From: Shewanella litoralis
GTDB lineage: Bacteria; Pseudomonadota; Gammaproteobacteria; Enterobacterales; Shewanellaceae
Direction: 5' to 3'
Assembly: GCF_009828585.1 (NCBI RefSeq)
Contig: NZ_WSRZ01000002.1
Span: forward strand, 372,001 to 436,000
DNA length: 64,000 nucleotides
Both the position numbers and the translations under genes were made by a program. Positions 1-8,952 of the stretch are shown here, one piece after another (the first letter of the stretch is position 1; every line of letters begins with the position of its first letter). The notes beneath the pieces were generated by a model. That model was not told the DNA's origin. It saw only the letters and a program-made list of their open reading frames with translations, and searched no databases.

Positions 1-1
1 T

Positions 2-754
2 TTATTGATGGTTGCGCCGCTCACCAAAGACAGCGTTAACATTAAAATCAAAGGCGAGTTAGTGTCTAAGCCTTATATCGACATTACTATCTCACTCATG
101 AAACAGTTTGGTGTTGAAGTGATTAACCATCAATATCAGCGTTTTGAAATTAAAGCCGGTCAGCAGTATGTATCACCAGGTAAAGTGTTAGTTGAAGGCG
201 ACGCTTCATCGGCATCGTACTTTTTAGCGGCGGGCGCCATTCAAGGTGGTGAAGTTAAAGTCACTGGCGTTGGGCGTTTGAGTATTCAAGGTGATGTGAA
301 GTTTGCCGATGCTTTAGCACAAATGGGCGCCGATATAGAGTGGGGCGATGATTACATTATTGCCCGTAAATCGCCGTTAACAGCCATCGAAATGGACATG
401 AACCACATTCCTGATGCCGCCATGACCATTGCTACGGCAGCGCTATTTGCTAAAGGCACTACTAAACTGACTAATATTTACAATTGGCGCATTAAAGAAA
501 CTGACCGCTTAGCCGCAATGGCGACAGAGCTGCGTAAAGTGGGCGCAATTGTTGATGAAGGTCATGACTACATTACCATTACACCACCTGCTCAGTTAAA
601 CACTGCCGATATTGATACTTACAACGATCACCGTATGGCAATGTGTTTTTCAATGATGGCCTTCGCTGATTGTGGCATTACCATTAACGATCCAGATTGT
701 ACGTCTAAAACGTTCCCCGACTATTTTGCCCAGTTTAGTCGTTTAGCTAAATAA
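2..754 (+). CDS. aroA: 3-phosphoshikimate 1-carboxyvinyltransferase (EPSP synthase), 3' part
   Basis: Joins phosphoenolpyruvate to shikimate-3-phosphate in the shikimate pathway (cytoplasm). The reading frame is open at the left edge, so only about the last 250 residues of a roughly 427-residue enzyme are present; no true start is in the window. Strongly conserved family stretches are visible: [10 protein letters not shown], the [11 protein letters not shown] segment, the [11 protein letters not shown] segment, NWR-KETDRL (substrate and PEP contacts) and the C-terminal YNDHRMAM plus KTFPDYF. It is followed by cmk in the same direction, as in other gammaproteobacteria. An inverted repeat lies just downstream of the stop. 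Identification is secure. Confidence 0.97.
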   Translation, partial: LLMVAPLTKDSVNIKIKGELVSKPYIDITISLMKQFGVEVINHQYQRFEIKAGQQYVSPGKVLVEGDASSASYFLAAGAIQGGEVKVTGVGRLSIQGDVKFADALAQMGADIEWGDDYIIARKSPLTAIEMDMNHIPDAAMTIATAALFAKGTTKLTNIYNWRIKETDRLAAMATELRKVGAIVDEGHDYITITPPAQLNTADIDTYNDHRMAMCFSMMAFADCGITINDPDCTSKTFPDYFAQFSRLAK

Positions 755-778
755 ACTGATAACATCTGTTTACCTGTC

Positions 779-812
779 GCCCTTTTGTGTTTCTTTACAA
801 TGCAAAAGGGCG
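779..812 (+). terminator. Hairpin after aroA, possible weak terminator
   Basis: CGCCCTTTTG at 779-788 pairs perfectly with CAAAAGGGCG at 803-812 around a 14-base loop. It is not followed by a T run, so intrinsic termination may be weak, or it may act as an RNA-stabilising 3' structure between aroA and cmk. Confidence 0.4.
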
Positions 813-937
813 ATCTTGGTTTAAATAACTAAAAATTCATCAGTAATTAACATTTATTTGTTATACAATGCGCGCGCTCAATTTTGGCGAAACCCTTTTT
901 TATTATCAGGGAAGATAGATTATTTTCGGAGGAAATT

Positions 938-1627
938 ATGTCTGAACGGTCTCCAGTGATCACAGTTGATGGCCCTAGCGGTGCAGGGAAAGGGACAATC
1001 TGTCAATTATTGGCACAGCATTTAGGCTGGCACTTATTAGACAGTGGTGCAATTTATCGTGTGTTAGCGTTAGCCGCTATTCATCATGATGTAGAACTTG
1101 AAAACGAAGAAGCATTAACACTGCTGGCTGCCCACCTTGATGTGCAGTTTCTTACTGGCACAGAACAAGATGCCATTAAAGTGATTTTAGAAGGTGAAGA
1201 CGTCACGACGACGATCCGCACCCAAGAATGCTCTAATGCCGCCTCTAAAGTGGCCGCATTACCTCGCGTACGTGAAGCATTATTACGTCGCCAACGTGCT
1301 TTTAGTGCCGCCCCTGGTTTAGTTGCTGATGGTCGCGATATGGGCACGGTTGTTTTCTCTAAAGCACCGGTAAAAATATTTTTAACTGCGTCCGCTGAAG
1401 AACGGGCGCAAAGACGCTATAATCAGTTGCAGGACAAGGGCTTCGATGTTAAAATCGATCGCCTTTTAGCTGAAATTATCGAGCGAGATGACCGTGATAT
1501 TAATCGCGCCGCTTCGCCGTTAGTTCCTGCTGAAGACGCACTTGTTATTGATACAAGCGGTGTAGGCATTAATGACGTATTAAAGCAAGTGCTTGAATAT
1601 GTTGAACAAAAAATTACTGTAGCCTAA
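938..1627 (+). CDS. cmk: Cytidylate kinase
   Basis: Phosphorylates CMP/dCMP to the diphosphates with ATP. The 229-residue product starts [12 protein letters not shown] and has the P-loop GPSGAGKGT near residues 12-20, the CMP-binding DSGAIYR segment, and the [11 protein letters not shown] segment, all family hallmarks. The start at 938 is chosen because GGAGGA at 928-933 is an ideal ribosome-binding site and the length matches the 227-residue E. coli enzyme. A TTG 54 bases upstream (884) keeps the frame open but has no such site. It sits between aroA and rpsA in the conserved order. Confidence 0.96.
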   Translation: MSERSPVITVDGPSGAGKGTICQLLAQHLGWHLLDSGAIYRVLALAAIHHDVELENEEALTLLAAHLDVQFLTGTEQDAIKVILEGEDVTTTIRTQECSNAASKVAALPRVREALLRRQRAFSAAPGLVADGRDMGTVVFSKAPVKIFLTASAEERAQRRYNQLQDKGFDVKIDRLLAEIIERDDRDINRAASPLVPAEDALVIDTSGVGINDVLKQVLEYVEQKITVA

Positions 1628-1743
1628 TCGAATTCCCGATTAACGCGCACAGTAGGTATTCGTGTTAAGGATGATACGAATAATATTACTAGACTCCACA
1701 TCTAGGATGGATGGTGGTTTATTTAATGAAAGTAACCTAAAAC
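1628..1743 (+). promoter_or_regulatory. rpsA leader without Shine-Dalgarno
   Basis: The 116 bases between cmk and rpsA end in a stretch reading GTAACCTAAAAC before the ATG, with no purine-rich ribosome-binding site in the usual window. The nearest G-rich run (GGATGGATGG, about 1707-1716) is some 30 bases upstream. In E. coli the rpsA leader likewise lacks a strong SD and is repressed by free S1; the same autogenous control is inferred here. Confidence 0.45.
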
Positions 1744-3411
1744 ATGACTGAATCTTTTGCTGATCTATTTGAACAATCCCTTCAAACTCTTGAGTTCCGT
1801 CCAGGTTCTATCGTTCGTGGTACAGTTGTTGCCATCGAAAACGGTATGGTACTTGTTGACGCAGGCCTTAAGTCTGAAAGCCCAATCTCTGCTGACGAAT
1901 TCAAAAACGCTCAAGGCGTTCTAGAAATTCAAGTAGGCGATGAAGTTGACGTAGCGCTTGACTCTGTTGAAGATGGCTTTGGTGAGACTCAATTGTCTCG
2001 CGAAAAAGCTAAGCGTCATGAAGCTTGGATCGTTCTAGAAAAAGCGTACGAAGATGCTGAAACTGTAATCGGTATCATCAATGGTAAAGTTAAAGGTGGT
2101 TTCACTGTTGAATTAAACGGTATCCGTGCCTTCTTACCAGGTTCTCTAGTTGACGTGCGCCCAGTTCGCGACACCGCTCACTTAGAGTACAAAGAATTAG
2201 AATTCAAAGTTATCAAGCTTGACCAGAAGCGCAACAACGTTGTTGTTTCTCGTCGTGCAGTTATCGAATCTGAAAGCAGTGCAGAGCGTGATGCACTTCT
2301 TGAAAATCTACAAGAAGGCCAAGCAGTTAAAGGTATCGTTAAGAACCTTACTGACTACGGTGCATTCGTAGATTTAGGTGGCGTTGACGGTCTATTACAT
2401 ATCACTGATATGGCGTGGAAACGTGTTAAGCACCCATCTGAAATCGTTAATGTTGGTGACGAAATCAACGTTAAAGTTCTTAAGTATGACCGTGAGCGTA
2501 CTCGCGTATCACTAGGTCTTAAGCAACTTGGCGAAGATCCATGGTTAGAAATCAGCAAGCGTTACCCAGAAAGCACTAAGCTTACTGGCCGCGTAACTAA
2601 CCTTACTGACTACGGCTGCTTCGTAGAAATCGAAGAAGGCGTTGAAGGTTTAGTACACGTTTCTGAAATGGATTGGACTAACAAGAACATTCACCCATCT
2701 AAAGTTGTTAACTTAGGTGATGAAGTTGAAGTGTTAGTACTAGACATCGATGAAGAACGTCGTCGTATTTCTCTAGGCCTTAAACAGTGTAAAGTTAACC
2801 CATGGGATGACTTCGCTACTAAGTTTAACAAAGGCGACAAAGTATCTGGTAAGATCAAGTCAATCACTGACTTCGGTATCTTTATCGGTCTTGACGGTGG
2901 AATCGATGGTCTTGTTCACTTATCTGACATTTCTTGGAACGGTACTGGCGAAGACGCAGTTTCTGAATACAAGAAAGGCGACGAAATCCACGCAGTGGTT
3001 CTATCTGTAGACCCAGAGCGTGAGCGCATCAGCTTAGGTGTTAAGCAAACTGAAGATGATCCATTCAACGCATACTTAGCTGACAAGAAGAAAGGCACCG
3101 TAGTTAACGGTACTGTTTCTGCTGTTGACGCTAAAGGTGTTACAGTTGAATTAGCAGACACTGTTGAAGGTTACATCCGTGTAGCTGACATTTCTGCAGA
3201 GCGCATCGAAGATGCATCTACTGTATACTCAGTAGGTGACGCAATCGAAGCTAAGTTCATGGGTGTAGATCGTAAGAACCGTTCTATCAGCTTATCTATC
3301 AAAGCGAAAGATGAAGCTGAGCAGAAAGAAGCGATTGCTACTCTGAACAAGCAAGATGACGTTGTAATGAGCAGCGCGATGGCTGAAGCTTTCAAAGCGG
3401 CTCGTAAGTAA
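1744..3411 (+). CDS. rpsA: 30S ribosomal protein S1
   Basis: Largest small-subunit protein; it binds mRNA and helps initiation on structured leaders. The 555 residues contain six S1 (OB-fold) repeats, with the repeated G-V--GTV or [13 protein letters not shown] and [11 protein letters not shown] blocks clearly seen from about residue 20 to 520. Length matches E. coli S1 (557). Codon use is strongly biased (GGT, GTT, CGT, AAC), as expected for an abundant protein and unlike neighbouring genes. The ATG at 1744 has no Shine-Dalgarno sequence directly before it, which fits the known SD-poor, S1-autoregulated rpsA leader. Confidence 0.98.
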   Translation: MTESFADLFEQSLQTLEFRPGSIVRGTVVAIENGMVLVDAGLKSESPISADEFKNAQGVLEIQVGDEVDVALDSVEDGFGETQLSREKAKRHEAWIVLEKAYEDAETVIGIINGKVKGGFTVELNGIRAFLPGSLVDVRPVRDTAHLEYKELEFKVIKLDQKRNNVVVSRRAVIESESSAERDALLENLQEGQAVKGIVKNLTDYGAFVDLGGVDGLLHITDMAWKRVKHPSEIVNVGDEINVKVLKYDRERTRVSLGLKQLGEDPWLEISKRYPESTKLTGRVTNLTDYGCFVEIEEGVEGLVHVSEMDWTNKNIHPSKVVNLGDEVEVLVLDIDEERRRISLGLKQCKVNPWDDFATKFNKGDKVSGKIKSITDFGIFIGLDGGIDGLVHLSDISWNGTGEDAVSEYKKGDEIHAVVLSVDPERERISLGVKQTEDDPFNAYLADKKKGTVVNGTVSAVDAKGVTVELADTVEGYIRVADISAERIEDASTVYSVGDAIEAKFMGVDRKNRSISLSIKAKDEAEQKEAIATLNKQDDVVMSSAMAEAFKAARK

Positions 3412-3488
3412 TCGAAAATCGCCTGTTGTATGGGGACACCGTCCCCATTAGGCGACTGTGTTTGGCTTGATAATATGGGATAGCTAAG

Positions 3489-3776
3489 ATGACAAAATCT
3501 GAACTGATCGAAAAACTCGCCACTAGGCAGTCGCAATTGTCGGCGAAAGAAGTGGAAAGTGCAATCAAAGAGATGTTGGAGCAAATGGCAACAACATTAG
3601 AAGGCGGTGATCGTATAGAAATCCGTGGCTTTGGTAGTTTTTCTCTTCACTATCGTGCACCTCGTACTGGTCGTAACCCAAAAACAGGCACATCTGTTGA
3701 TTTGGAAGGCAAGTATGTACCGCACTTTAAGCCAGGCAAAGAACTGCGCGAACGTGTCGATGCTGTTAATGTTTGA
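3489..3776 (+). CDS. ihfB: Integration host factor subunit beta
   Basis: DNA-bending HU/IHF family protein of 95 residues; pairs with IhfA to bend DNA in recombination, replication and sigma-54 transcription. It begins [11 protein letters not shown] and carries the conserved [12 protein letters not shown] segment and the RNPKTG beta-arm with its intercalating proline (about residues 60-67). The gene follows rpsA by 77 bases, the usual rpsA-ihfB linkage, and is closed by an intrinsic terminator at 3791-3815. Confidence 0.97.
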   Translation: MTKSELIEKLATRQSQLSAKEVESAIKEMLEQMATTLEGGDRIEIRGFGSFSLHYRAPRTGRNPKTGTSVDLEGKYVPHFKPGKELRERVDAVNV

Positions 3777-3788
3777 TTAACGCTTTAA

Positions 3789-3815
3789 AAAAAGCCTCCT
3801 TTTGGAGGCTTTTTT
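3789..3815 (+). terminator. Intrinsic terminator after ihfB
   Basis: AAAGCCTCC and GGAGGCTTT form a perfect 9-bp stem around TTTT, followed by a T run. It ends the rpsA-ihfB unit before lapA. Confidence 0.9.
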
Positions 3816-3897
3816 GTATCTAATCACAGTCAATGCTGGTCAGCTTAGTAAATTTCTTGGATAATCATTATATTGATGCGTATACATGGAGAATAGC

Positions 3898-4194
3898 GTG
3901 AGATCTTTTATTGTTATTGTACTAATTGGATTACTGTTTGTTTTAGCTTTACTATTTGGAGCTAAAAACGAACAAGTTGTAACGTTAAGTTACTTTATCG
4001 CCGAAGGTGAATATCGCTTACCTGTTGTGCTTGCTACGGTGTTTTTTAGCGGGTTTATTCTTAGCTGGGTATTTGCAAGTTACTACATCATTAAGCTTAA
4101 ACTGGCATTACGTAAGAGTAATAAAGCGTTGAAAAAGTTTACTGCAGTCGATGCAATAAATATCGACGTCACCCCAAAGGATCAAGCTGTCTAG
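3898..4194 (+). CDS. lapA: Lipopolysaccharide assembly protein A (DUF1049)
   Basis: Small inner-membrane protein that works with LapB in controlling LPS synthesis and LpxC turnover. Two hydrophobic segments are visible (about residues 3-20 and 40-65 of the shorter form) around a short periplasmic loop with the family-typical GA-NEQ-VTL-Y and EYRLPV motifs, then a basic cytoplasmic tail. The GTG start at 3898 is preferred over an in-frame ATG at 3886: GGAGA sits six bases before the GTG, and from this start the distance to the GAKN motif equals that in E. coli LapA. lapB begins one base after the stop. Confidence 0.9.
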   Translation: MRSFIVIVLIGLLFVLALLFGAKNEQVVTLSYFIAEGEYRLPVVLATVFFSGFILSWVFASYYIIKLKLALRKSNKALKKFTAVDAINIDVTPKDQAV

Positions 4195-4195
4195 T

Positions 4196-5356
4196 ATGCT
4201 AGAAATCTTGTTCTTGCTATTACCCATTGCTGCCGGATACGGTTGGTACATGGGGCGGCGCAGTATTCGCCATAGTGATAGCCAACAAAGTAAGAAATTA
4301 AGCCGAGACTATTTTACTGGGCTTAATTTTTTACTGTCAAATGAGTCAGATAAAGCTGTAGACTTATTTATCAGTATGCTTGATGTGGATGATGAAACCA
4401 TTGATACACACTTATCATTAGGGTCATTGTTTCGTAAGCGCGGCGAAGTGGACCGCTCAATTCGCATTCATCAAAATTTGATTGCCCGTCCAAGTCTTAC
4501 CAATGAACAGCGCGATATTGCGATGATGGAACTGGGTAAAGATTACATGGCGGCAGGTTTTTATGACCGTGCAGAAGAAATCTTTACTAATTTAGTCAAC
4601 CAAGACGATCACAGCGAAGAAGCTGAAACACAGCTTATCTTGATTTACCAGGTGACCAAAGAATGGCAAAACGCCATTGATATTACTAAACGTCTTCCGC
4701 GCAAACGTCAACAAGCCCTTAAATGCACCACCGCCCATTTTTATTGCCAACTTGCCGATGAAGCCTGCAATGATGCAGATAAAATCAAAAAACTGCAGCA
4801 AGCCCTTAAACAAGACAGTCAATGCGGTCGCGCCTGGTTAACGCTTGCCAAAATTTACCTCGACGCAGGCCAATATGAATTATGTAAACAAGCAATATCG
4901 GAGTTAAAAGTTGCCGATATTGATTTGTTTGCCGATGTGGTCGCTATCGCTAAACAAGTGTACCGAGACACCCAAGATCCTGAAGGTTTTCACGAATTAT
5001 TAGCTAAAGCGATTGCAGATGGTGCAGGTGCCAGCGTCGTCGTTGCGCTAGCCGAACATAAAATCAGTATTAATCAACATCAAAGCGCTGAAACCATGAT
5101 GCTCGATAATCTATATCGCCATCCGACCATGAAAGGGTTTCAGCACTTAATGAAATTACACATTAAACAAGCAGAAGATGGCCAGGCAAAACAAAGTTTA
5201 TCCATGCTTGAACAGCTTGTTGAACAACAAATTAAATTCCGTCCAAGTTATCGCTGTACTGCCTGTGGTTTTCCATCACACGGTTTATATTGGCATTGTC
5301 CGTCATGTAAACAGTGGGGCAGCATAAAACGCATTAAAGGCCTAGACGGTGAGTAA
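4196..5356 (+). CDS. lapB: Lipopolysaccharide assembly protein B
   Basis: Inner-membrane-anchored scaffold that controls LpxC degradation by FtsH and coordinates LPS assembly. The 386 residues show an N-terminal membrane anchor (residues 1-18), a long run of TPR repeats (about 40-340) and a C-terminal rubredoxin-like metal-binding knuckle, CTAC near 357 and CPSC near 373. Length equals the family norm (389 in E. coli). The gene is translationally close-coupled to lapA (one base between stop and start) and precedes pyrF. Confidence 0.96.
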   Translation: MLEILFLLLPIAAGYGWYMGRRSIRHSDSQQSKKLSRDYFTGLNFLLSNESDKAVDLFISMLDVDDETIDTHLSLGSLFRKRGEVDRSIRIHQNLIARPSLTNEQRDIAMMELGKDYMAAGFYDRAEEIFTNLVNQDDHSEEAETQLILIYQVTKEWQNAIDITKRLPRKRQQALKCTTAHFYCQLADEACNDADKIKKLQQALKQDSQCGRAWLTLAKIYLDAGQYELCKQAISELKVADIDLFADVVAIAKQVYRDTQDPEGFHELLAKAIADGAGASVVVALAEHKISINQHQSAETMMLDNLYRHPTMKGFQHLMKLHIKQAEDGQAKQSLSMLEQLVEQQIKFRPSYRCTACGFPSHGLYWHCPSCKQWGSIKRIKGLDGE

Positions 5357-5411
5357 CCCCGCACAAAACACTCTATAATAACTAACACAAGCTATTGCCG
5401 CTGGAGTCCAA

Positions 5412-6113
5412 ATGACTGATAAACCCATTGTAGTTGCCCTCGACTATGACAATAAAGCCGATGCCCTGACTTTCATTGATAAACTCGACCCAACCATGTG
5501 TCGTTTAAAAATCGGCAAAGAAATGTTTACCTTATTTGGTCCACAATTAGTTAAAGATATTCACAGTCGTGATTTTGATTTATTCCTTGATTTAAAGTTT
5601 CATGATATTCCCAACACTGTAGCTAAAGCCGTCGCCGCAGCAGCAGATTTAGGTGTGTGGATGACCAACGTGCATGCCAGTGGTGGATTAGCCATGATGC
5701 AAGCGGCAAAAAATGCGTTAGTACCCTTTGGAAAAGACGCACCAATACTGATAGCCGTGACAGTATTAACGTCAATGTCAGATGAAGACTTAGCGTTGCT
5801 CGGCATTAATGTGCCCGCATTTGAGCATGTATTACGTCTCGCTAAACTCACTCATCAAGCAGGGCTTGATGGCGTGGTGTGCTCAGCTCAAGAAGCCAAA
5901 TTACTTAAATCATCTTTCGGTCAAGATTTTACCTTAGTGACACCTGGTATTCGACCCGCAGGCAGTGATGCCGGCGATCAACACCGGGTCATGACACCGC
6001 CACAAGCGATTGCAGCGGGGTCTGATTATTTGGTGATTGGTCGTCCTATTACCCAGGCAGCAGATCCATTGGCTGCGCTGACGGCAATTCATCAATCTTT
6101 ACAGCTGTCGTAA
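5412..6113 (+). CDS. pyrF: Orotidine 5'-phosphate decarboxylase
   Basis: Decarboxylates OMP to UMP, the last step of pyrimidine synthesis. The TIM-barrel enzyme of 233 residues shows the catalytic Asp-Lys-Asp array in [10 protein letters not shown] (about residues 60-69), the N-terminal ALDYDN segment, LKIGKEMF, and the phosphate-binding GIRP and VIGRPI segments near the C-terminus. GGAGT eight bases upstream of the ATG is a good ribosome-binding site. It follows lapB, the usual position. Confidence 0.97.
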   Translation: MTDKPIVVALDYDNKADALTFIDKLDPTMCRLKIGKEMFTLFGPQLVKDIHSRDFDLFLDLKFHDIPNTVAKAVAAAADLGVWMTNVHASGGLAMMQAAKNALVPFGKDAPILIAVTVLTSMSDEDLALLGINVPAFEHVLRLAKLTHQAGLDGVVCSAQEAKLLKSSFGQDFTLVTPGIRPAGSDAGDQHRVMTPPQAIAAGSDYLVIGRPITQAADPLAALTAIHQSLQLS

Positions 6114-6144
6114 CATTTACAACAACATCAATAAGGGAATGACT

Positions 6145-6981
6145 ATGACTGCAATAGGGTCTGCAATAGGATTTGATTACACAGGTAAAAATGTAGTTGT
6201 CGTTGGCGGCACCTCAGGGATTAATCTGCAAGTTGCCATTGCGTTTGCCAAAGCTGGTGCCAATGTTGCGGTAGCGAGTCGCAGTATTGATAAAGTGAAT
6301 GCTGCAGTAGAGCAACTTAAGCAAGCCAATCCCCAAGCGCAGCATATTGGTGTGAGTTTTGATGTGCGCGACAATGAAGCGTTAACCGTTGGTTTTAGCA
6401 CTATCGCTGATGCATTTGAACAAATCGATGTGTTAGTCAGTGGCGCAGCTGGTAATTTCCCAGCCAGCGCAGCTAAACTGTCAACCAATGGGTTTAAATC
6501 GGTTATTGATATTGATTTAATTGGCAGTTTTCAGGTGTTAAAGCAAGCCTATCCTTTACTGGTGCGCCCTAATGCCAGTGTGATACAAATTTCTGCACCG
6601 CAGGCCTTTATTGCCATGCCACTGCAAGCGCATGTGTGTGCGGCCAAAGCTGGGGTTGATATGTTAACCCGCACCTTAGCGCTAGAGTGGGGCATTGAAG
6701 GCGTTCGTATTAACTCTATAGTGCCAGGCCCAATTGCCGACACCGAAGGCTTTAACCGATTAGCGCCCAGTGATGAATTACAACAACGCGTGGCTAATAG
6801 CGTGCCCTTAAAGCGTAACGGCAAAGGTCAAGACATTGCTAACGCAGCATTATTTCTAGCATCCGATATGGCATCGTACATTACCGGTGTGGTATTGCCC
6901 GTTGATGGCGGTTGGTCTTTAGGTGGCGCCAGTATCGCGATGACCGAATTAGGCGACATTGCCGCCAAACATGGCTTATAA
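6145..6981 (+). CDS. Short-chain dehydrogenase/reductase, 2,4-dienoyl-CoA-reductase-like
   Basis: NAD(P)-binding Rossmann enzyme of about 278 residues with the nucleotide motif VVGGTSGIN near residues 18-26 and SGAAGNFPA as the NAG-type motif. The usual YxxxK catalytic pair is absent: the lysine is present in AHVCAAKAG but the tyrosine position is valine. This H..-AK-AGVD--TR-LA-EWG arrangement followed by PGPI--TEG matches the DECR/PECR branch of SDRs, which reduce dienoyl- or enoyl-CoA with a lysine-centred mechanism; substrate is inferred only. The ATG at 6145 is preferred over one at 6139 because AAGGG at 6133-6137 gives correct spacing. It lies 31 bases after pyrF. Confidence 0.8.
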   Translation: MTAIGSAIGFDYTGKNVVVVGGTSGINLQVAIAFAKAGANVAVASRSIDKVNAAVEQLKQANPQAQHIGVSFDVRDNEALTVGFSTIADAFEQIDVLVSGAAGNFPASAAKLSTNGFKSVIDIDLIGSFQVLKQAYPLLVRPNASVIQISAPQAFIAMPLQAHVCAAKAGVDMLTRTLALEWGIEGVRINSIVPGPIADTEGFNRLAPSDELQQRVANSVPLKRNGKGQDIANAALFLASDMASYITGVVLPVDGGWSLGGASIAMTELGDIAAKHGL

Positions 6982-7007
6982 ACATTATTATTTAAAGGTA
7001 ACAAATC

Positions 7008-7559
7008 ATGGCAAATGCATTACAAGATCAATTACTCAAAGCCGGTCTTGCCAGCAAACAGAAAGTTCGCGATGTGAAAACCCAGCAACGTCGTAATAAA
7101 AAAGCCAAAGTAGATGACGGCAGCGGCGAGCTTAAAAAGCAAATTGCTGAACAAAAATTACAGCAGGCTAAAAAAGACAAAGCGTTAAATGAACAACGCT
7201 TTGCAGAGGCGTCTGAAAAAGGCCAGGTTCGTGGCTTGATTACGGAGTTTTCTAAATTTGCCATCAACATCCCTAAAGATGCTGAGCTTAAGTTTAACTA
7301 CACCTTAGAAAACAAAATTTATTCTTTGTACATCACTGATAAAATTCAAGCTGAACTGCTTAACGGCACGTTAGGTATTGTGCGTCATGAAGACAAAAGC
7401 TATTTGGTGCCGCATAAGTTAGCCGAACGGGTTAAATTACTGGTGCCACAGTGGTGTGGATACTTATGGGATAAAGCCGCAAAAGATTCGGTAGAGCAGG
7501 TCAGTGATGCCGACGATCCGTACGCAGATTACGCTATTCCAGATGATTTAATGTGGTAA
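7008..7559 (+). CDS. yaiL: YaiL-family protein (DUF2058)
   Basis: 183-residue cytoplasmic protein of the DUF2058 family, annotated in other genomes as a nucleoprotein or polynucleotide-associated enzyme; no biochemical role is established that I can name. It has the family start (LQDQLLKAGL), a highly charged Lys/Gln-rich coiled-coil segment (about residues 20-75) that suggests nucleic-acid contact, and the diagnostic C-terminal DDPYADY-IPDDLMW ending. It follows the SDR gene by 26 bases, so the two may be co-transcribed, and ends at an intrinsic terminator. Confidence 0.88.
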   Translation: MANALQDQLLKAGLASKQKVRDVKTQQRRNKKAKVDDGSGELKKQIAEQKLQQAKKDKALNEQRFAEASEKGQVRGLITEFSKFAINIPKDAELKFNYTLENKIYSLYITDKIQAELLNGTLGIVRHEDKSYLVPHKLAERVKLLVPQWCGYLWDKAAKDSVEQVSDADDPYADYAIPDDLMW

Positions 7560-7567
7560 CGATAACC

Positions 7568-7597
7568 TTAAAAAGCCTCTTCAACGAGGCTTTTTTA
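7568..7597 (+). terminator. Intrinsic terminator after yaiL-like gene
   Basis: AAAAGCCTC and GAGGCTTTT pair around TTCAAC, followed by further Ts. Closes the plus-strand core gene block. Confidence 0.88.
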
Positions 7598-7706
7598 TAA
7601 CTTGTTATTAGGTTGTTTTTAACTTTGTTGATAAAAAATAAACAAAGATAGCCACGCCCTAGTTACCTTCAGATCGGGTTAATGAGCAAAGAGCAAACAG
7701 CCCCTC

Positions 7707-7742
7707 GTATTAACTCTTGTTGAAATAGGCATCTTCAGGTTG
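7707..7742. repeat. Fragment of a MITE-like repeat end
   Basis: This stretch is nearly identical to the right end of the repeat at 58779-59062: both read TTG-TGAAAT followed by GCATCTTCAGGTTG, with about 28 matching bases. The flanking TATACCCAAA tip is missing, so it looks like a decayed solo end. The remaining sequence from 7598 to 7773 holds nothing else I recognise. Confidence 0.5.
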
Positions 7743-7773
7743 ATTATTAGTTGTGACCGTTCATCAGTAATTA

Positions 7774-8709
7774 TTACGATTTGTTTTCTGCCGCTTGTTT
7801 TGCCGTTAACGCAAACACTTGTTGGCAGTACGCTAAATGATGGCGAATGTTATCTAAAAATTGTGAGGCCTGGTAATCCACTAAATACCAGTAACTGGCT
7901 TGCGTTTGCGGGTGTTCATTATAAAACAGCGCTTCAGCAGTGATTAAATCATCTTGTGTCGCATACGATAACCAATGCACGCTCGGTAAATTGCTCAATG
8001 CCGCTAACAATGCATATTGTAAATCGGGCTGCGCAGGGCGCTCAGAGGTGACTTGCAAAGCCAGAGCCTGAGATGTGCCTATATGATATGTTGGCTTAAC
8101 ATCGCTGTTTCGGCGACGAATAAAATCACTCAATAACACTTCAAACGGGTTAATGTCAGGTTGTTCAGCTTGAGTATTAAGCTCTTTAGGAATGACAGCT
8201 TGATCTATCAATAACCCCGGCCAGTTAACATGTGGGTTAGTGAGTTGTAACCCCAGTGCAAGTCTGCGCTCACCTAACCAGTTATGTACCATGCAAGGTA
8301 AATAATCATCAGCTGCCAATGATGATGAACGCTTTAATGATGGCATTAACGACATACGTTGTACTGATACCTGTGATGTCACAATCGTCATTAAAAAGCT
8401 GGTCACTAACCCCGAAGATGGCCAACATTTAAGTTGCAGGTTGAGTGTTTCTGCAACTTGTGTGAGTAACCCAACTAATTGGTCATTATCAGGACTGTTG
8501 TTAACGACAAAAGCATGGCTTGATTCAGCATAAGGTCCATTGCAAATATTGATCACATTGGGCGCTTGATGTTGGGTCGCATTAAACACAAAGGTGTGAC
8601 CCTCTATGGCAGGTTGCCACTCTCCTTGATCATTACCAATAATGGTCACGTTTTGGTAAGGCAGAATATTTTGCGATTCAGTTGCGACGGGGTTATCAGA
8701 AGAAGGCAT
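7774..8709 (-). CDS. Uncharacterised protein with sialyltransferase-like motifs
   Basis: 311 residues, no signal peptide or membrane segment seen. I do not recognise the family with certainty. Three blocks resemble the eukaryotic-type GT29 sialylmotifs in the right order: an L-like block VTIIGND followed by IEGHTFVFNA (residues 21-44), an S-like block WPSSGLVTSFLMTIV (96-110), and a VS-like HxxxxE at His142-Glu147 in HNWLGE. The C-terminal half (about 160-300) has no visible motif. It stands alone, convergent with the yaiL-like gene and divergent from the acyl-CoA dehydrogenase. A glycosyltransferase role is an inference from these blocks only. Confidence 0.7.
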   Translation of the reverse strand: MPSSDNPVATESQNILPYQNVTIIGNDQGEWQPAIEGHTFVFNATQHQAPNVINICNGPYAESSHAFVVNNSPDNDQLVGLLTQVAETLNLQLKCWPSSGLVTSFLMTIVTSQVSVQRMSLMPSLKRSSSLAADDYLPCMVHNWLGERRLALGLQLTNPHVNWPGLLIDQAVIPKELNTQAEQPDINPFEVLLSDFIRRRNSDVKPTYHIGTSQALALQVTSERPAQPDLQYALLAALSNLPSVHWLSYATQDDLITAEALFYNEHPQTQASYWYLVDYQASQFLDNIRHHLAYCQQVFALTAKQAAENKS

Positions 8710-8912
8710 TATTTCAAGTTCACTTTTAACGTTTCGACATCATGGCGTGTTCATTATCGCTTAAGCTCAATGACACTGCTGAGCGAGCAATTGTAACTCA
8801 TTGATCTGGGCAAATGTCGAATAACTTAATGAAATCGTAAAAGGTCACACTTATTTAATGCGGATTGGTATTTGGTTAAAAAACCATTCCATTTTGTTAC
8901 GCTTTAGTATAA

Positions 8913-8932
8913 ATTAAAACAACTGTTTTAAT
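8913..8932. promoter_or_regulatory. Palindromic operator, PsrA-like
   Basis: ATTAAAAC at 8913-8920 and GTTTTAAT at 8925-8932 form a perfect palindrome with a 4-base centre, ending 20 bases before the acyl-CoA dehydrogenase start. PsrA-type TetR repressors of fatty-acid degradation bind AAAC-N4-GTTT-like palindromes in Pseudomonas and Shewanella; the assignment is inferred from the form and the downstream gene. Confidence 0.5.
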
Positions 8933-8952
8933 TATTCGTTTAAGAGAACTTT

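Noticed and set aside
3886-3900. Upstream ATG start for lapA
   Set aside because: No ribosome-binding site before it; the GTG at 3898 has one and aligns with the E. coli N-terminus.
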